DNA of 64,000 nt from Paenibacillus uliginis N3/975 (GTDB taxonomy: Bacteria > Bacillota > Bacilli > Paenibacillales > Paenibacillaceae), in the NCBI RefSeq assembly GCF_900177425.1, contig NZ_LT840184.1, positions 4,008,263 through 4,072,262 on the forward strand, given 5' to 3'. Shown here piece after piece: positions 1 through 8,521 of the stretch. A program made the position numbers and the translations under genes. Positions within the stretch are counted from its first letter, which is position 1. Each line of letters starts with the position of its first letter. Under the pieces are notes generated by a model. That model was not told where the DNA came from. It saw only the letters and a program-made list of their open reading frames with translations, and ran no database searches.

Positions 1-59
1 TGCTTGCCGTTCGCAATTCCGCCACATCCGATAATACCTACACGATATACTTTACTCAT
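1..59 (-). CDS. Gfo/Idh/MocA-family oxidoreductase, N-terminal fragment cut by the window edge
   Basis: The first 19 residues are visible, reading MSKVYRVGIIGCGGIANGK. The GxGGIA pattern after a hydrophobic beta strand is the dinucleotide-binding turn of the Gfo/Idh/MocA family (NAD(P)-dependent sugar or inositol dehydrogenases). The ATG begins 1 base after the stop of the AraC-type gene upstream, so the two are probably co-transcribed and translationally coupled. The substrate cannot be told from this piece. Confidence 0.75.
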   Translation of the reverse strand, partial: MSKVYRVGIIGCGGIANGK

Positions 60-60
60 C

Positions 61-1014
61 CTAATCACCATCACTTTTCATTATTTTTGTTTTTGCCTTG
101 CGGTATGCTCCTGGCGTCATGCCCAAACGCTTGCGGAACACCGCATGTAAATAGGTAGCATTCGCAAAGCCTTCAGACTGGGCAATTTGTTCAATCGGCA
201 TCGAGCTTTCTTTCAGCCTGCGGCATACCGCTTCCAATCGGATATCTTCCAGCGCCTTACTAAAGGAGCTTTTCGGGTTCATCTGCTTAAAAACCCTTTG
301 CAGCTGCCTTGGGCTGATATTCAGTTTCTCAGCCACATTTTCCAACGTAAGGCTTGCCGGATAATTTGCCTCCATATAATGAATGGCATATTGATAACGA
401 TAAGAAAGCATATCCCGAACCGGCGCCTCTGCTCGAATTCCATCTGAATCGTAAGCTCTTGCGGCCTTCATTAAAATACTAATGACCAATTGTTTAATCG
501 ATGTGTAATATCCTGCAAACTTACCGTCACACACATGATAGGCTTCGAGAAAACAATTCATCGCTTTATGGGAATCATAGGCTGGTATGAGCGGTAGCTT
601 TCTCAACTTCTCGATACACTCCTCAGCCTCAGCAGCCTCCCAGGGGTCAACATCTATCCTTAGTTTCTCCGTAATATCGACATGCAGACAAAGCTCATCC
701 ATAGCTTCATGGATATCCGCCTCCTGATAATGCATGACGCCAGGGCCCGTTAAATAGAACATCCCCTCCGATAAAGAGTAAGCCTGCTCCTCGAGAATCA
801 CCCGCCCCTTACCTCTCGGGATAAAATGAAACTCAAATTCAGCATGATTATGAAAATCTATCACTTTTCCCGGGGAAAACGTGGTCAGATGAAATCTCAA
901 AACATGAATCTCGTAATGGCCCCACGCGATCCGAATGTCCAGCCTCTCGAGCATATCCTGCTTCTCAAACATCACTCCGTAAGGAAAAGTGGTTCCACGC
1001 TTTAAATCATCCAT
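61..1014 (-). CDS. AraC-family transcriptional regulator with N-terminal cupin domain
   Basis: A 317-residue protein. Residues about 35-110 look like the AraC N-terminal cupin (FHNHAEFEFHFIPRGKG, then a second half with GPGVMHYQ), which in this family senses a sugar or sugar derivative. Residues about 215-310 hold the two helix-turn-helix motifs of the AraC DNA-binding domain (LTLENVAEKLNISPRQLQRVFK and IEQIAQSEGFANATYLHAVFRKRLG). It sits between two Gfo/Idh/MocA dehydrogenases on the same strand with gaps of 4 and 1 bases, so it is an operon member and probably controls this small sugar-catabolic operon. No strong ribosome site precedes the ATG, which suggests coupling to the upstream gene. 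Confidence 0.9.
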   Translation of the reverse strand: MDDLKRGTTFPYGVMFEKQDMLERLDIRIAWGHYEIHVLRFHLTTFSPGKVIDFHNHAEFEFHFIPRGKGRVILEEQAYSLSEGMFYLTGPGVMHYQEADIHEAMDELCLHVDITEKLRIDVDPWEAAEAEECIEKLRKLPLIPAYDSHKAMNCFLEAYHVCDGKFAGYYTSIKQLVISILMKAARAYDSDGIRAEAPVRDMLSYRYQYAIHYMEANYPASLTLENVAEKLNISPRQLQRVFKQMNPKSSFSKALEDIRLEAVCRRLKESSMPIEQIAQSEGFANATYLHAVFRKRLGMTPGAYRKAKTKIMKSDGD

Positions 1015-1018
1015 AAAC

Positions 1019-2023
1019 TTAAGATTTTAACTCTTCCAGCCGGACAACACGGCCTTCTTTATTAGAAAGGTTAGCGGCTTCCATCAAACGGGTAAGTTCT
1101 ATAGCCATGTTAATATTATCATCAGCTGTTGTACCATTCTGAATGTGACCAACCCACTGATGGAACGCGCTTTCACGATTATCACGCACAGGCACTTCTG
1201 TCCAGACCGGGTTGCCTTCTCCGGAGCGGTTCGTTTTTAGCAGGAGCTTCTCTTCTGGTGTTCCGTACAACAAAGTACCCTCGGTACCGTGAACCTCGAT
1301 TGTAAATGGGGAGTGACAGTTCACAAAGCCCGCTTCCACCACACCGATTGCACCAGATGCCGTATGCAATGTTGCTGCTGCATTATCCTCTACCTCTTTG
1401 CCTGTCACATAACCGAAATTAGCGCTCACTCCAGTTACCTCTTCTCCCAAAAACAACCGGGTCAAATACATCGGATGACAGCCAAGATCAATCAGCGCAC
1501 CACCAAAGCATTGCTCCAGACTATAAAAATGTTCAGGAAGCCAGCCAGCTAAAGCCCCGTTATGGGACAAACGGACTCTGACGTAAGTAATCTTTCCAAG
1601 CAGATCCTGGTTCAAAATGTCCTGAACAGCCAGCGTGTATCCATCATTTAAACGAGGTAAAGAAACAGTCAATTTCACGCCTTGCTTCTCAACCTCTGAC
1701 ACAATTTCATTCACTTCCGTTAATGTCGGAGCAATCACTTTTTCGGTAAAGATGTGTTTTCCCGCCTTGGCAACTGCAAGCATAACATCGCGGTGCATAT
1801 TCGTAGGGGCATCCACAATGACCGCATCGAGATCCTTTTGAGCAAGCATGTCATCTAGATTTTCATAAAATGGAACTTGAAGCTGATCGGCGGCTTTTTT
1901 TCCGCGTACCGGATCTTCATCCCAGACTGCTGCAATCTCCGTATCGTCATGCTCCTGAGCCTGTTTCGTATAATCCCAGGCGTGAACATGCCAGTAGCTG
2001 ATCTTGCCGATTTTAATGCTCAA
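1019..2023 (-). CDS. Gfo/Idh/MocA-family oxidoreductase
   Basis: I place the start at a TTG giving LSIKIGKISYWHVHAWDY, because GGGAGG lies 9 bases upstream; the upstream ATG has no such site. The product is then 334 residues. It has the NAD(P)-binding N-terminal half with the EKVIAPT segment (the EKP-like motif of the family, which normally carries a catalytic lysine) and a C-terminal substrate domain with GGALIDLGCHPMYLTRLFLG. The family oxidises or reduces cyclic polyols and sugars. It is the first gene of an operon with the AraC regulator and a second dehydrogenase. The substrate is unknown. Confidence 0.88.
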   Translation of the reverse strand: MSIKIGKISYWHVHAWDYTKQAQEHDDTEIAAVWDEDPVRGKKAADQLQVPFYENLDDMLAQKDLDAVIVDAPTNMHRDVMLAVAKAGKHIFTEKVIAPTLTEVNEIVSEVEKQGVKLTVSLPRLNDGYTLAVQDILNQDLLGKITYVRVRLSHNGALAGWLPEHFYSLEQCFGGALIDLGCHPMYLTRLFLGEEVTGVSANFGYVTGKEVEDNAAATLHTASGAIGVVEAGFVNCHSPFTIEVHGTEGTLLYGTPEEKLLLKTNRSGEGNPVWTEVPVRDNRESAFHQWVGHIQNGTTADDNINMAIELTRLMEAANLSNKEGRVVRLEELKS

Positions 2024-2220
2024 TTGGTCATACCTCCCAATATATAATATCCTGACATTCACTTATAAAAGTAACACATCTTGAATCATTTTTTTAGTAG
2101 AACTATACGACAAATATTATATAAAATTACGACACATAAAAATATAGTGAGCGGTTTCATAAATGACATACTATAATTAGATTTATTATGCTTTATTCTC
2201 AATAAATGGAGGTTGGATAC

Positions 2221-2436
2221 GTGAGGAGACCGTTGTATAACAGACCTTTCATGAAATTGTTGTCTGCTGTCGTTTCAACTCTCTCTATCTCGCCATTTAC
2301 GGGAATATACAATTATGTGCCAATGAATGACCAAAGCACAGACGTTTATTATTTTTCCTTCAGCTATGAAATTGCGATAAGCTCCATCATAAATCTTGCG
2401 TTATTTCTGTTCTTGATCATGCCGTTGGTAGTATGA
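2221..2436 (+). CDS. small hypothetical membrane protein
   Basis: A 71-residue product from a GTG start with GGAGG 8 bases upstream (2208-2212). An in-frame ATG at 2206 would overlap that ribosome site and is less likely. The C-terminal third is one hydrophobic segment (SIINLALFLFLIMPLVV), so a single membrane helix is likely; a weaker hydrophobic stretch lies near the N-terminus. No family is recognised. It is divergent from the dehydrogenase operon and precedes an acetyltransferase on the same strand. Confidence 0.5.
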   Translation: MRRPLYNRPFMKLLSAVVSTLSISPFTGIYNYVPMNDQSTDVYYFSFSYEIAISSIINLALFLFLIMPLVV

Positions 2437-2472
2437 TAAAGCGTATAATATACTTCGTTTGGAGGATGAACC

Positions 2473-3021
2473 ATGATCTATCTGGAAACCGCGAGATTGA
2501 AATTTCGTGACTGGGAACAAGCAGACTTGGAGCCATTTAGTAAACTCAATGCAGATAAAGAGGTTATGACATATTTCCCTAAATCCTTATCAACGGAGGA
2601 AACCCAAATATTCTATCAATCCATTGTTTCCGAGCTTAAAGAATGCGGATTTGGGTTATATGCCGTTGAAGTGAAGGATAATAAAGAATTTATTGGGTTT
2701 ATAGGATTTCATAGGGCAACATTTAAGGCCGATTTTACACCGTGTATAGAAATTGGCTGGCGACTAAAAAAAGAAGCTTGGGGAAAAGGATATGCAACGG
2801 AGGGTGCTGCAGCCTGCTTGCAATACGGATTTAACGAATTGGGCCTTCGCGATATTTACAGTTTTACAGCCGATATTAATGAGCCTTCGAAAAACGTAAT
2901 GACAAAAATCGGTATGCGATTTATTAAAACGTTCAGTCACCCGAAGGTTGAGAAAGACAGTCCATTAAACAAGCATGTACTATATCACATCCATCAAAAT
3001 ACGATTCTCCCCTCCCCATAA
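2473..3021 (+). CDS. GNAT acetyltransferase, RimJ/RimL-like
   Basis: A 182-residue protein with the typical opening of the Acetyltransf_3 group (LETARLKFRDWEQADLEPF). The acetyl-CoA loop is in EIGWRLKKEAWGKGYATEGAAA, and a late SKNVMTKIGMRF segment follows. Members acetylate N-termini, amino acids or small amines using acetyl-CoA. GGAGG precedes the ATG with good spacing. The gene stands alone on the plus strand, converging with another GNAT. The substrate is unknown. Confidence 0.9.
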   Translation: MIYLETARLKFRDWEQADLEPFSKLNADKEVMTYFPKSLSTEETQIFYQSIVSELKECGFGLYAVEVKDNKEFIGFIGFHRATFKADFTPCIEIGWRLKKEAWGKGYATEGAAACLQYGFNELGLRDIYSFTADINEPSKNVMTKIGMRFIKTFSHPKVEKDSPLNKHVLYHIHQNTILPSP

Positions 3022-3046
3022 CTTACTCAAGCAGCCTAGGATGGAT

Positions 3047-3085
3047 TAAAAAAGTCAAGGACAGAAGCTGATTCAGCCTCTGTCC
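3047..3085 (-). terminator. intrinsic terminator
   Basis: On the minus strand a 13-bp stem (GGACAGAGGCTGA paired with TCAGCTTCTGTCC, one G-T pair) is followed by TTGACTTTTTT. It lies 9 bases after the stop of the GNAT gene at 3094-3639. Confidence 0.85.
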
Positions 3086-3093
3086 TGCAGTAA

Positions 3094-3639
3094 CTATGAT
3101 TCTTCCCTGTATTTACGATAATAATAATAACTTTCGCTTTCCATGTTAGGTTGCTTATGACTAATAGGGGTTCTTTTTTCAAATAATTCAAACCCTGCTT
3201 TTTCAGCCACTTTGCATGACGCCTCATTTGCACAGTCTATTGTTAATATCAAATATGAAATATCTGACACATCAAAGCACCATTTCATTAAAGTAGATAA
3301 AGCCTCTGTACCATATCCTTTACCTTGGTAATGTTCATCTATAAAATATGCCATTTCTACTTCATTTAACGTATCTTCAATTCCCATACCTACCATTCCA
3401 ATTAGTTCATCGGTATTGGCTAAGACTACTGCATATCTTTTATTTTCATATACATCGGTTGACTCTTTTTGACTTTGATGCCAGTCAATATACTCAATAA
3501 AACTTTCTGGTGATGAATTATCTTCTGACCAATCTCGCATAAAACGAACTAAATTTTTTTGATGGACAATTTTATATAAATTTTCCTTGTCCTTTCTTTC
3601 TAAATCGCGAATGATTATTCTATCTGTTTTTAAGAACAT
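3094..3639 (-). CDS. GNAT acetyltransferase, RimL-like
   Basis: A 181-residue protein with the N-terminal LKTDRIIIRDLERKD strand typical of RimL-type acetyltransferases, the acetyl-CoA loop in HYQGKGYGTEALSTLM, and the C-terminal SCKVAEKAGFELFEKR. It has GGGGGA before the ATG. It is monocistronic between a terminator and the ATP-grasp gene. The substrate is unknown. Confidence 0.9.
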   Translation of the reverse strand: MFLKTDRIIIRDLERKDKENLYKIVHQKNLVRFMRDWSEDNSSPESFIEYIDWHQSQKESTDVYENKRYAVVLANTDELIGMVGMGIEDTLNEVEMAYFIDEHYQGKGYGTEALSTLMKWCFDVSDISYLILTIDCANEASCKVAEKAGFELFEKRTPISHKQPNMESESYYYYRKYREES

Positions 3640-3699
3640 ATTTATCCCCCACGTCTGTTGATTATCCCGTAGCCTCTGAGCTCAGCCTCCGTCCAAACT

Positions 3700-4881
3700 T
3701 TACCCTACAAGCTTCTTCTTCACTTTTTTCAGCATCATATAGGTGAATGAAAAAGCAGGGGCCGGATCTTTAAAGCTCCATACTGCAGGTGCCTTTTTTC
3801 TAAAATAAGACTTCAAGATTTCGGTTCTGGTCAGCTCTTTGTTTCTAACGTATTGCCTGGATGATATCAAATCCTCTGTCAGAAAACAAAACGCTATCCC
3901 CGTATCTTCCCGAAGCGCCTTGCTTCCAATCTCTTTTCCTGTTAGCTCGTTATAAGCCAACAGTGGGAAATTAATACCGCATTTGTGAAGCAGCGAGTTC
4001 AAGGTTGTCGTTCTTGCATTAATCTCCAGAAGATAAAACTCACCTGTTTTCGCGTCTTTTTTAAACTCGATCTCGGCAAAGCCCTTATATCCTATCGCTT
4101 CCAAAAAAGGTGCTCCGATCGTATACAGCTCCTCTACATACTTCTGCTTTGTATACGTGGAGGCTCCAAAATGTATCGGAAATTGCCTCTGCTTCTGGCA
4201 AGTCATCCAATGGGTAACCTTGGAGTTTTGATCCAGATAGGCATCAAATGTATACACATGGTCATCAAAACCCGGTATAATCCGCTGCACAACAACCTCA
4301 AGATTAGCGTCATTGGCTTTTTTGACAGCTGCTCTTACTTCATCCATAGTCTTGCATATAAAAATCTTCGCCCGGAAAGTGGATACAAACAATGGGGAGT
4401 CCGTCGGCTTCACGATGCATGGAAAACCAATCTCAGCTGTTACCTTATCTTCAAAACCTTCTTCAAGAGGGTGAACCGTTTCGGGCAGCCGCACCCCATG
4501 CTTAGAAGCAAGAGTATGTAAAAATGCCTTATCCATTATGCTGCTCCAAAATCCCTGCTCCGTCATGTTTATGAGATAATACGGTTTCAGCTCATCCAAA
4601 TGGGCGTCAACAAATTCCACATACGGATCAACCGTCGCAAACAAAACTGGCTTGCCTTCCTGCTGCTTGGAATACTCGATCAGGAATTTGACCAATTCGT
4701 CTTCCTGCTCTTTATAGTGGGGAACAATAATTTGCTCACTTAAATATTTGGATTTGGCACCATATGTATTTTCCTTGGAATAGTCCATAGCCACCGTGTA
4801 CATACCATGAGTTCCAAGACATCGGATGACGCTTAGTCCTATATAAAAGTTCGAACCGAGGACAACAGCTTTATGATTCAT
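3700..4881 (-). CDS. ATP-grasp carboxylate-amine ligase-like protein
   Basis: A 393-residue protein starting MNHKAVVLGSNFYIGLSVIR; AGAGAGG lies 8 bases before this ATG, so the longer frame starting 9 codons earlier is rejected. An N-terminal Rossmann-like pre-ATP-grasp domain (about 1-110) is followed by an ATP-grasp domain with IGFPCIVKPTDSP (ATP lysine), EVVVQRIIPGFDDHVYTFDAY and the metal-binding FYLLEINARTTT near residue 295. Such enzymes join a carboxylate to an amine through an acyl-phosphate. The set resembles D-aspartate ligase and PylC-like ligases, used for peptidoglycan cross-bridges or small peptides. No partner gene is adjacent, so the substrates are open. Confidence 0.85.
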   Translation of the reverse strand: MNHKAVVLGSNFYIGLSVIRCLGTHGMYTVAMDYSKENTYGAKSKYLSEQIIVPHYKEQEDELVKFLIEYSKQQEGKPVLFATVDPYVEFVDAHLDELKPYYLINMTEQGFWSSIMDKAFLHTLASKHGVRLPETVHPLEEGFEDKVTAEIGFPCIVKPTDSPLFVSTFRAKIFICKTMDEVRAAVKKANDANLEVVVQRIIPGFDDHVYTFDAYLDQNSKVTHWMTCQKQRQFPIHFGASTYTKQKYVEELYTIGAPFLEAIGYKGFAEIEFKKDAKTGEFYLLEINARTTTLNSLLHKCGINFPLLAYNELTGKEIGSKALREDTGIAFCFLTEDLISSRQYVRNKELTRTEILKSYFRKKAPAVWSFKDPAPAFSFTYMMLKKVKKKLVG

Positions 4882-5229
4882 TCTAAGAACCTCTCTTTCA
4901 TTCTGCAATGATCAAAACTTATTAATTCGTTGTTACCTGCATGTATAACCGAGATATACTTGTCTCACATCCAATTTCAGTGAGGATTTGGAATATTCTA
5001 GTCTTAAGCAATAATATAGCATAATAATGATATTTTGCTAACATGGACTTCTTGGGGCGAAAAAGGGGTGTCCCAAGACGCTACGTGCATAATCAATGGT
5101 TTTAAAAGAAGAAATCTCCGTATACGAAGCCACACGTGAATTCGTCTCTTTCATGTATCTGGCCGGACTCCAGCGTCTGCTCTCTCGTACTCCTCATTGC
5201 ATTAATCATTCTCTTACTTGACCACACCT
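4882..5229. other. non-coding gap
   Basis: About 350 bases with no supportable gene. The right side (from about 5040) is more GC-rich than the left. It lies upstream of the ATP-grasp gene and next to the lacZ remnant, so the left part presumably carries the ATP-grasp promoter; no clear promoter boxes were recognised. Confidence 0.4.
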
Positions 5230-5757
5230 TTACGGTAGCACGTTCAGTTCAAACTTCGGCAAGCCTTGAATGATGACTCCGGTGCCTTGACTGTCCGTAG
5301 TCGAGGCTCTGCGGACCTCCGTCTTGTTACCGCACTCCTGCGGCCGCAGCTAAGGAACCCACTGAGCCTTCACCGTGCCGGAATAAAGACCGATTTTAGC
5401 GCCGGTGTTCCGGTCTGAATAATTTTCAAACGGCCCTTTGCCATACCAAGACAATTGATCAAACGATCCGTCCAGCTCAAACATCAGCCCCACTTCAGGT
5501 ATTTCGGGTAGCCCGGTTCCTGGGGTTAATTGCTGCAGCACCTGCACCTCTCCATCCCCGCGCACAGTATAAATTAATGTACAGAATGATTCCGGAGATG
5601 TTGGAAGGAGATAATGAACTTCTATCGTTGCAGAGGACGGCCACTGCTTACATCTTAACTTCTGTAGACGTCTTTCTTCACTAACAGACCGCCAGACTGC
5701 ACTTCGCTCTTCCAGCTTGTTACCTCTGTCATTATCAGTCAAAGCGCGCCAGAACCT
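5230..5757 (-). pseudogene. beta-galactosidase (GH2, LacZ-type) C-terminal remnant
   Basis: The minus strand reads FWRALTDNDRGNK, then a core ending ELDGSFDQLSWYGKGPFENYSDR, then GLYSGTVKAQWVP. These are the hallmarks of the C-terminal beta-sandwich domain of LacZ. After QWVP comes an in-frame TAG where LacZ usually has tyrosine, and the frame goes on as LRPQECGNKTEV and TGVIIQGLPKFELNVLP to a TAA at 5230. Everything N-terminal of FWRALTDNDRG is missing: at about 5758 the sequence switches abruptly to an AraC fragment on the other strand. It cannot be a working enzyme. Confidence 0.8.
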
Positions 5758-5983
5758 TTGCTTACTATTCAAGCAAGCTATGAATATTCGGCCGATGGAA
5801 TATGTGAACAGGGAACGGATTAACCGCAGTAAACAGCTGATTTTTCTGGAGCCTGAACAAAAAATACAGGACATCTCCATGCGATCCGGCTTTGAGCACC
5901 CGAGTTATTTTTGCACCGTATTCAAAAGACTTGAGGGTATGACCCCGGAGCAGTTTAAGAAATCTCATGGCTTTGGTATATGA
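5758..5983 (+). pseudogene. AraC-family regulator, C-terminal remnant
   Basis: The plus-strand frame reads LLFKQAMNIRPMEYVNRERI, then KIQDISMRSGFEHPSYFCTVFK and RLEGMTPEQFKKS, ending in TGA. This is the end of the first helix-turn-helix and the whole second one of an AraC-type DNA-binding domain. The sensor domain and the first helices are absent, cut at the junction with the lacZ remnant. A regulator next to a beta-galactosidase is a common pairing, so both may come from one lost locus; that is inference. Confidence 0.8.
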
Positions 5984-6006
5984 GCGCTTTTATGCACCTG
6001 TTATAT

Positions 6007-6042
6007 AAAAAAATCGAGATGGGACGTCCCATCTCGATTTTT
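6007..6042. terminator. bidirectional intrinsic terminator
   Basis: A perfect palindromic hairpin, AAATCGAGATGGGA facing TCCCATCTCGATTT, flanked by A-tract and T-tract, so it can act on both strands. It lies after the stop of the AraC remnant (plus) and after the stop of the gene at 6090-7760 (minus). Confidence 0.9.
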
Positions 6043-6089
6043 CACGAAGTCGATATCTTTTAAACCAGCTTTACTTAGTCATATAGACT

Positions 6090-7760
6090 CTACACGGTAT
6101 AATTATCAAAAGAAACAGCTGCTCCGTCAACTTCAGCAGTCGCTATTCCGCTGCCCGCAGTACATATGAGCTTATGATTTCCGACCCAGCTTGTATAGGT
6201 AGCCTTCACCGTCGAAGAACTATTAAACTCAGGACTGTGTTTCTTCATGGCATCGGCAAACTGCTCGAGCCCCAGAATCCCTTGTTCCTCTGCTTCAGCA
6301 GATCGGATTGCTTCTACTACAACCCCACCTGGCAAGCCCTTCGCTGCCACTTCGATATATTTATTTCTCTGTATAAGCTCATAAGGAACAGAAAGATATA
6401 TGGCAAAATAAACTCCCCTCGCTTGTCCGAACAAGGATCGATCATGCATAATCCATTTTCCCTTCGGAAGCACGCCAACAAGGTTATCTTGATCTTCACT
6501 CGAAACTGGAAATAGCGCCATAATCACATTCCGATGATATAGCACTTCCATATGCCCACTTTGATGTCTCGGATCACCCTCATAATAGTAGTCACCCGGA
6601 TGGAAAAAGAACAATTGGTTGGCCTCACCTTCTCCCGACACCGGAAGTGAGAAGCTCCATCTTAACTGCTCATTATCAAATTCATCACCCCGTTCCCACA
6701 GACCACCTGCAGCAAAGTCTGGAGTAACATAGGTGTAGCTGTGGAGTTTAGGGAATTCCGAAGCGCCGGGGACTACCTTATGCGTTAGCTTTTTCACCTC
6801 AATCGGTTCTCTTTTTTTCAATGCCGTAGCCTGTGCACTTGCTGGAGCCTCGTAGAACAAAAATCCAGCATATTCCGTACGCGGCATTTCCTTCGGCAGC
6901 ACAAAATCCCCGAATTGAATATAATCGTGCAGTAGGTTACCATCTCCCGGAATATCATGCGGCCAGCCGCGGGAATGCGGACCGACCCAAGCGCCTTTCA
7001 AATAAAACGATGCCCGCTCATTCCACAAGAAATCCAGCATTTCACACAATAAATTCTTCAGCTCCATGTCACTGTCACCCGTTATTTCAAGTGCGCAGGT
7101 GAACGCTTGCACCCAATGCCAGAACCAAGGGAGAGCTCCGTATTCAGGCATGCCGTTGCTCTTTATATATTGAAGTGTTGTCTTCAGGCTGTTCAGGCCG
7201 TCTTCTCTTAAATCCTGATCATCAAACAACGTCCCGAAAATAAGCTTCGCCGCCGTATATTTTGCCTCGTGGTGGTTGTAATAAACCACAGGCTTTCGGA
7301 AGAAACCACTGTTATAAATATGCTCTAGTGTGTGGTCGAAGGCCATTTTCAGCTGCACGCTGAAATGAGCACCATATTCCTGGAAAAAATAAGCCATCAA
7401 TGAACCCATAATTTCAACAGGGAGTTCATTCAGAGGCGCGTCTTGCGGAACGGGATGAAGTCCGAGCGGCCAGTGACCGTACAACTTCGTTCCAAGCTGT
7501 TGATTTTGCAGAGAAAGTACTTCGAGCAGCACTCGCTCTGCTGTTCCCTTGGCCTGCTCTCTGTCAAACTCCACAGGAAGTTCAGGATTTACTGCAGCTG
7601 CAAAAAGATAGGAAGCATAATAAAAGTTATTTCTGACATCGTTGTGAAACCACAAGCTGCCCTCCAGAAGTGTTCTGCTTTCCGCGTTATGGGCGATTAG
7701 ACTGATGATTTCAGCCTGCCGCTTTTGATAAGGACTTTTCAAGCCTTGTGTATGTATCAC
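6090..7760 (-). CDS. large uncharacterised protein, probable alpha-helical-toroid plus beta-sandwich
   Basis: A 556-residue protein from a GTG start. No family is recognised with certainty. The first 270 residues are rich in aromatic and helical segments with LWFHNDVRNNFYYASYLFAAAV, YGHWPLGLHPVPQD and GALPWFWHWVQAFTCALE, a pattern seen in (alpha/alpha) toroid carbohydrate enzymes such as lyases and hydrolases of unsaturated sugars. The last 200 residues look beta-rich. No signal peptide is seen, so it is probably cytoplasmic. It is monocistronic, with a terminator downstream and paired direct repeats upstream that suggest specific control. A role in sugar metabolism is inference only. Confidence 0.6.
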   Translation of the reverse strand: MIHTQGLKSPYQKRQAEIISLIAHNAESRTLLEGSLWFHNDVRNNFYYASYLFAAAVNPELPVEFDREQAKGTAERVLLEVLSLQNQQLGTKLYGHWPLGLHPVPQDAPLNELPVEIMGSLMAYFFQEYGAHFSVQLKMAFDHTLEHIYNSGFFRKPVVYYNHHEAKYTAAKLIFGTLFDDQDLREDGLNSLKTTLQYIKSNGMPEYGALPWFWHWVQAFTCALEITGDSDMELKNLLCEMLDFLWNERASFYLKGAWVGPHSRGWPHDIPGDGNLLHDYIQFGDFVLPKEMPRTEYAGFLFYEAPASAQATALKKREPIEVKKLTHKVVPGASEFPKLHSYTYVTPDFAAGGLWERGDEFDNEQLRWSFSLPVSGEGEANQLFFFHPGDYYYEGDPRHQSGHMEVLYHRNVIMALFPVSSEDQDNLVGVLPKGKWIMHDRSLFGQARGVYFAIYLSVPYELIQRNKYIEVAAKGLPGGVVVEAIRSAEAEEQGILGLEQFADAMKKHSPEFNSSSTVKATYTSWVGNHKLICTAGSGIATAEVDGAAVSFDNYTV

Positions 7761-7843
7761 GTCTCCACGTCCCTTCTTTTAATACAATGCCACCTTCTAT
7801 ATTGCAGGTTTTTCGTTCATTTGGCAATCATATAAACCGTGAT

Positions 7844-7905
7844 TTGAACTAAAACGAACGGTTTTAATTTGTATATTGAACTTAATTGAACTAAACAGAA
7901 CCAAT
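7844..7905 (-). promoter_or_regulatory. paired direct repeats, possible operators
   Basis: Two related 20-base blocks, TTGAACTAAAACGAACGGTT (7844-7863) and TTGAACTAAACAGAACCAAT (7886-7905), lie 42 bases apart, with a further TTGAACTTAA half copy between them. They sit about 85-145 bases upstream of the GTG start of the 556-residue gene. Spacing near four helical turns fits a regulator binding one face of the DNA; no regulator gene is adjacent. Confidence 0.4.
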
Positions 7906-7929
7906 TTTCATTACAAAAACCGAAAAACC

Positions 7930-8457
7930 CGATGACCGAGCTACTTTGTCTCTTATGAGACGCTACGATTACGAATCGTTCCTACAATCGCTCTTGCCCC
8001 CCGAATTTCCTGAATTACTTCTTAGTGGAAGAAATTCGGGGACAAAGAGCATATGCTTTCGATGCGAGCTTTCCTTTGGAAAGCTTTTACCGCTACCGCT
8101 TCTCCGGAATCGCTTCGTCCTCTCCGCTGCTTTGTGCATATCTCCTCCATAAACCAATAGCACTGTTAAAATTACGTCACAATCTAGGAAGCAATTTTAG
8201 ATGATATAGTTTTCAAATGTACATTCAAAATACCGTGGATCTAAAAGAAATATATCGAAAAACCTTGTCATCGTTAACGAAATAATGGACGTAAACCGAT
8301 TAAGCGAGAAGCTATCGCTCTGTAGGTACAAACTCAACTAATTTATGTAAGTCCGCTCTCACTACCGATGCAACGAACGAACTTTGTCTAACATAATCAA
8401 ATGCTTAATAAGCAACCGATGGACAAGCCGCTGAGGGAGAAAGCGGCCCGTGAACCA
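7930..8457. other. non-coding region with inverted repeats
   Basis: There is no convincing gene in this stretch; the short frames lack ribosome sites. It contains inverted segments: CCCCGAATTTC facing GAAATTCGGGG (about 7999-8041), GCTTTCC facing GGAAAGC near 8070-8085, and short palindromes around 7965. The GC-rich, hairpin-prone part at 7940-8150 contrasts with the AT-rich flanks and looks like a dispersed structured repeat rather than decayed coding sequence. From 8160 to 8457 nothing was recognised. Confidence 0.4.
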
Positions 8458-8501
8458 CAAAAATAAGCAGGCCCCCCAGGATGAATCCTTGAGTGGCCTG
8501 C
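8458..8501 (-). terminator. intrinsic terminator of the rph-like gene
   Basis: On the minus strand GCAGGCC and GGCCTGC form the base of a longer imperfect stem (with CTCAAGGAT facing ATCCTGGGG), followed by TTATTTTTG. It lies 21 bases after the stop at 8522. Confidence 0.85.
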
Positions 8502-8521
8502 CTAGATCGCAATACTTCTAC

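Noticed and set aside
187..447. Plus-strand open frame opposite the AraC gene
   Set aside because: It is a shadow of the real minus-strand gene, with no ribosome site and no family resemblance.
7969..8163. 64-residue minus-strand open frame in the hairpin-rich block
   Set aside because: No ribosome site, odd composition and overlap with inverted repeats; more likely a non-coding structured repeat.
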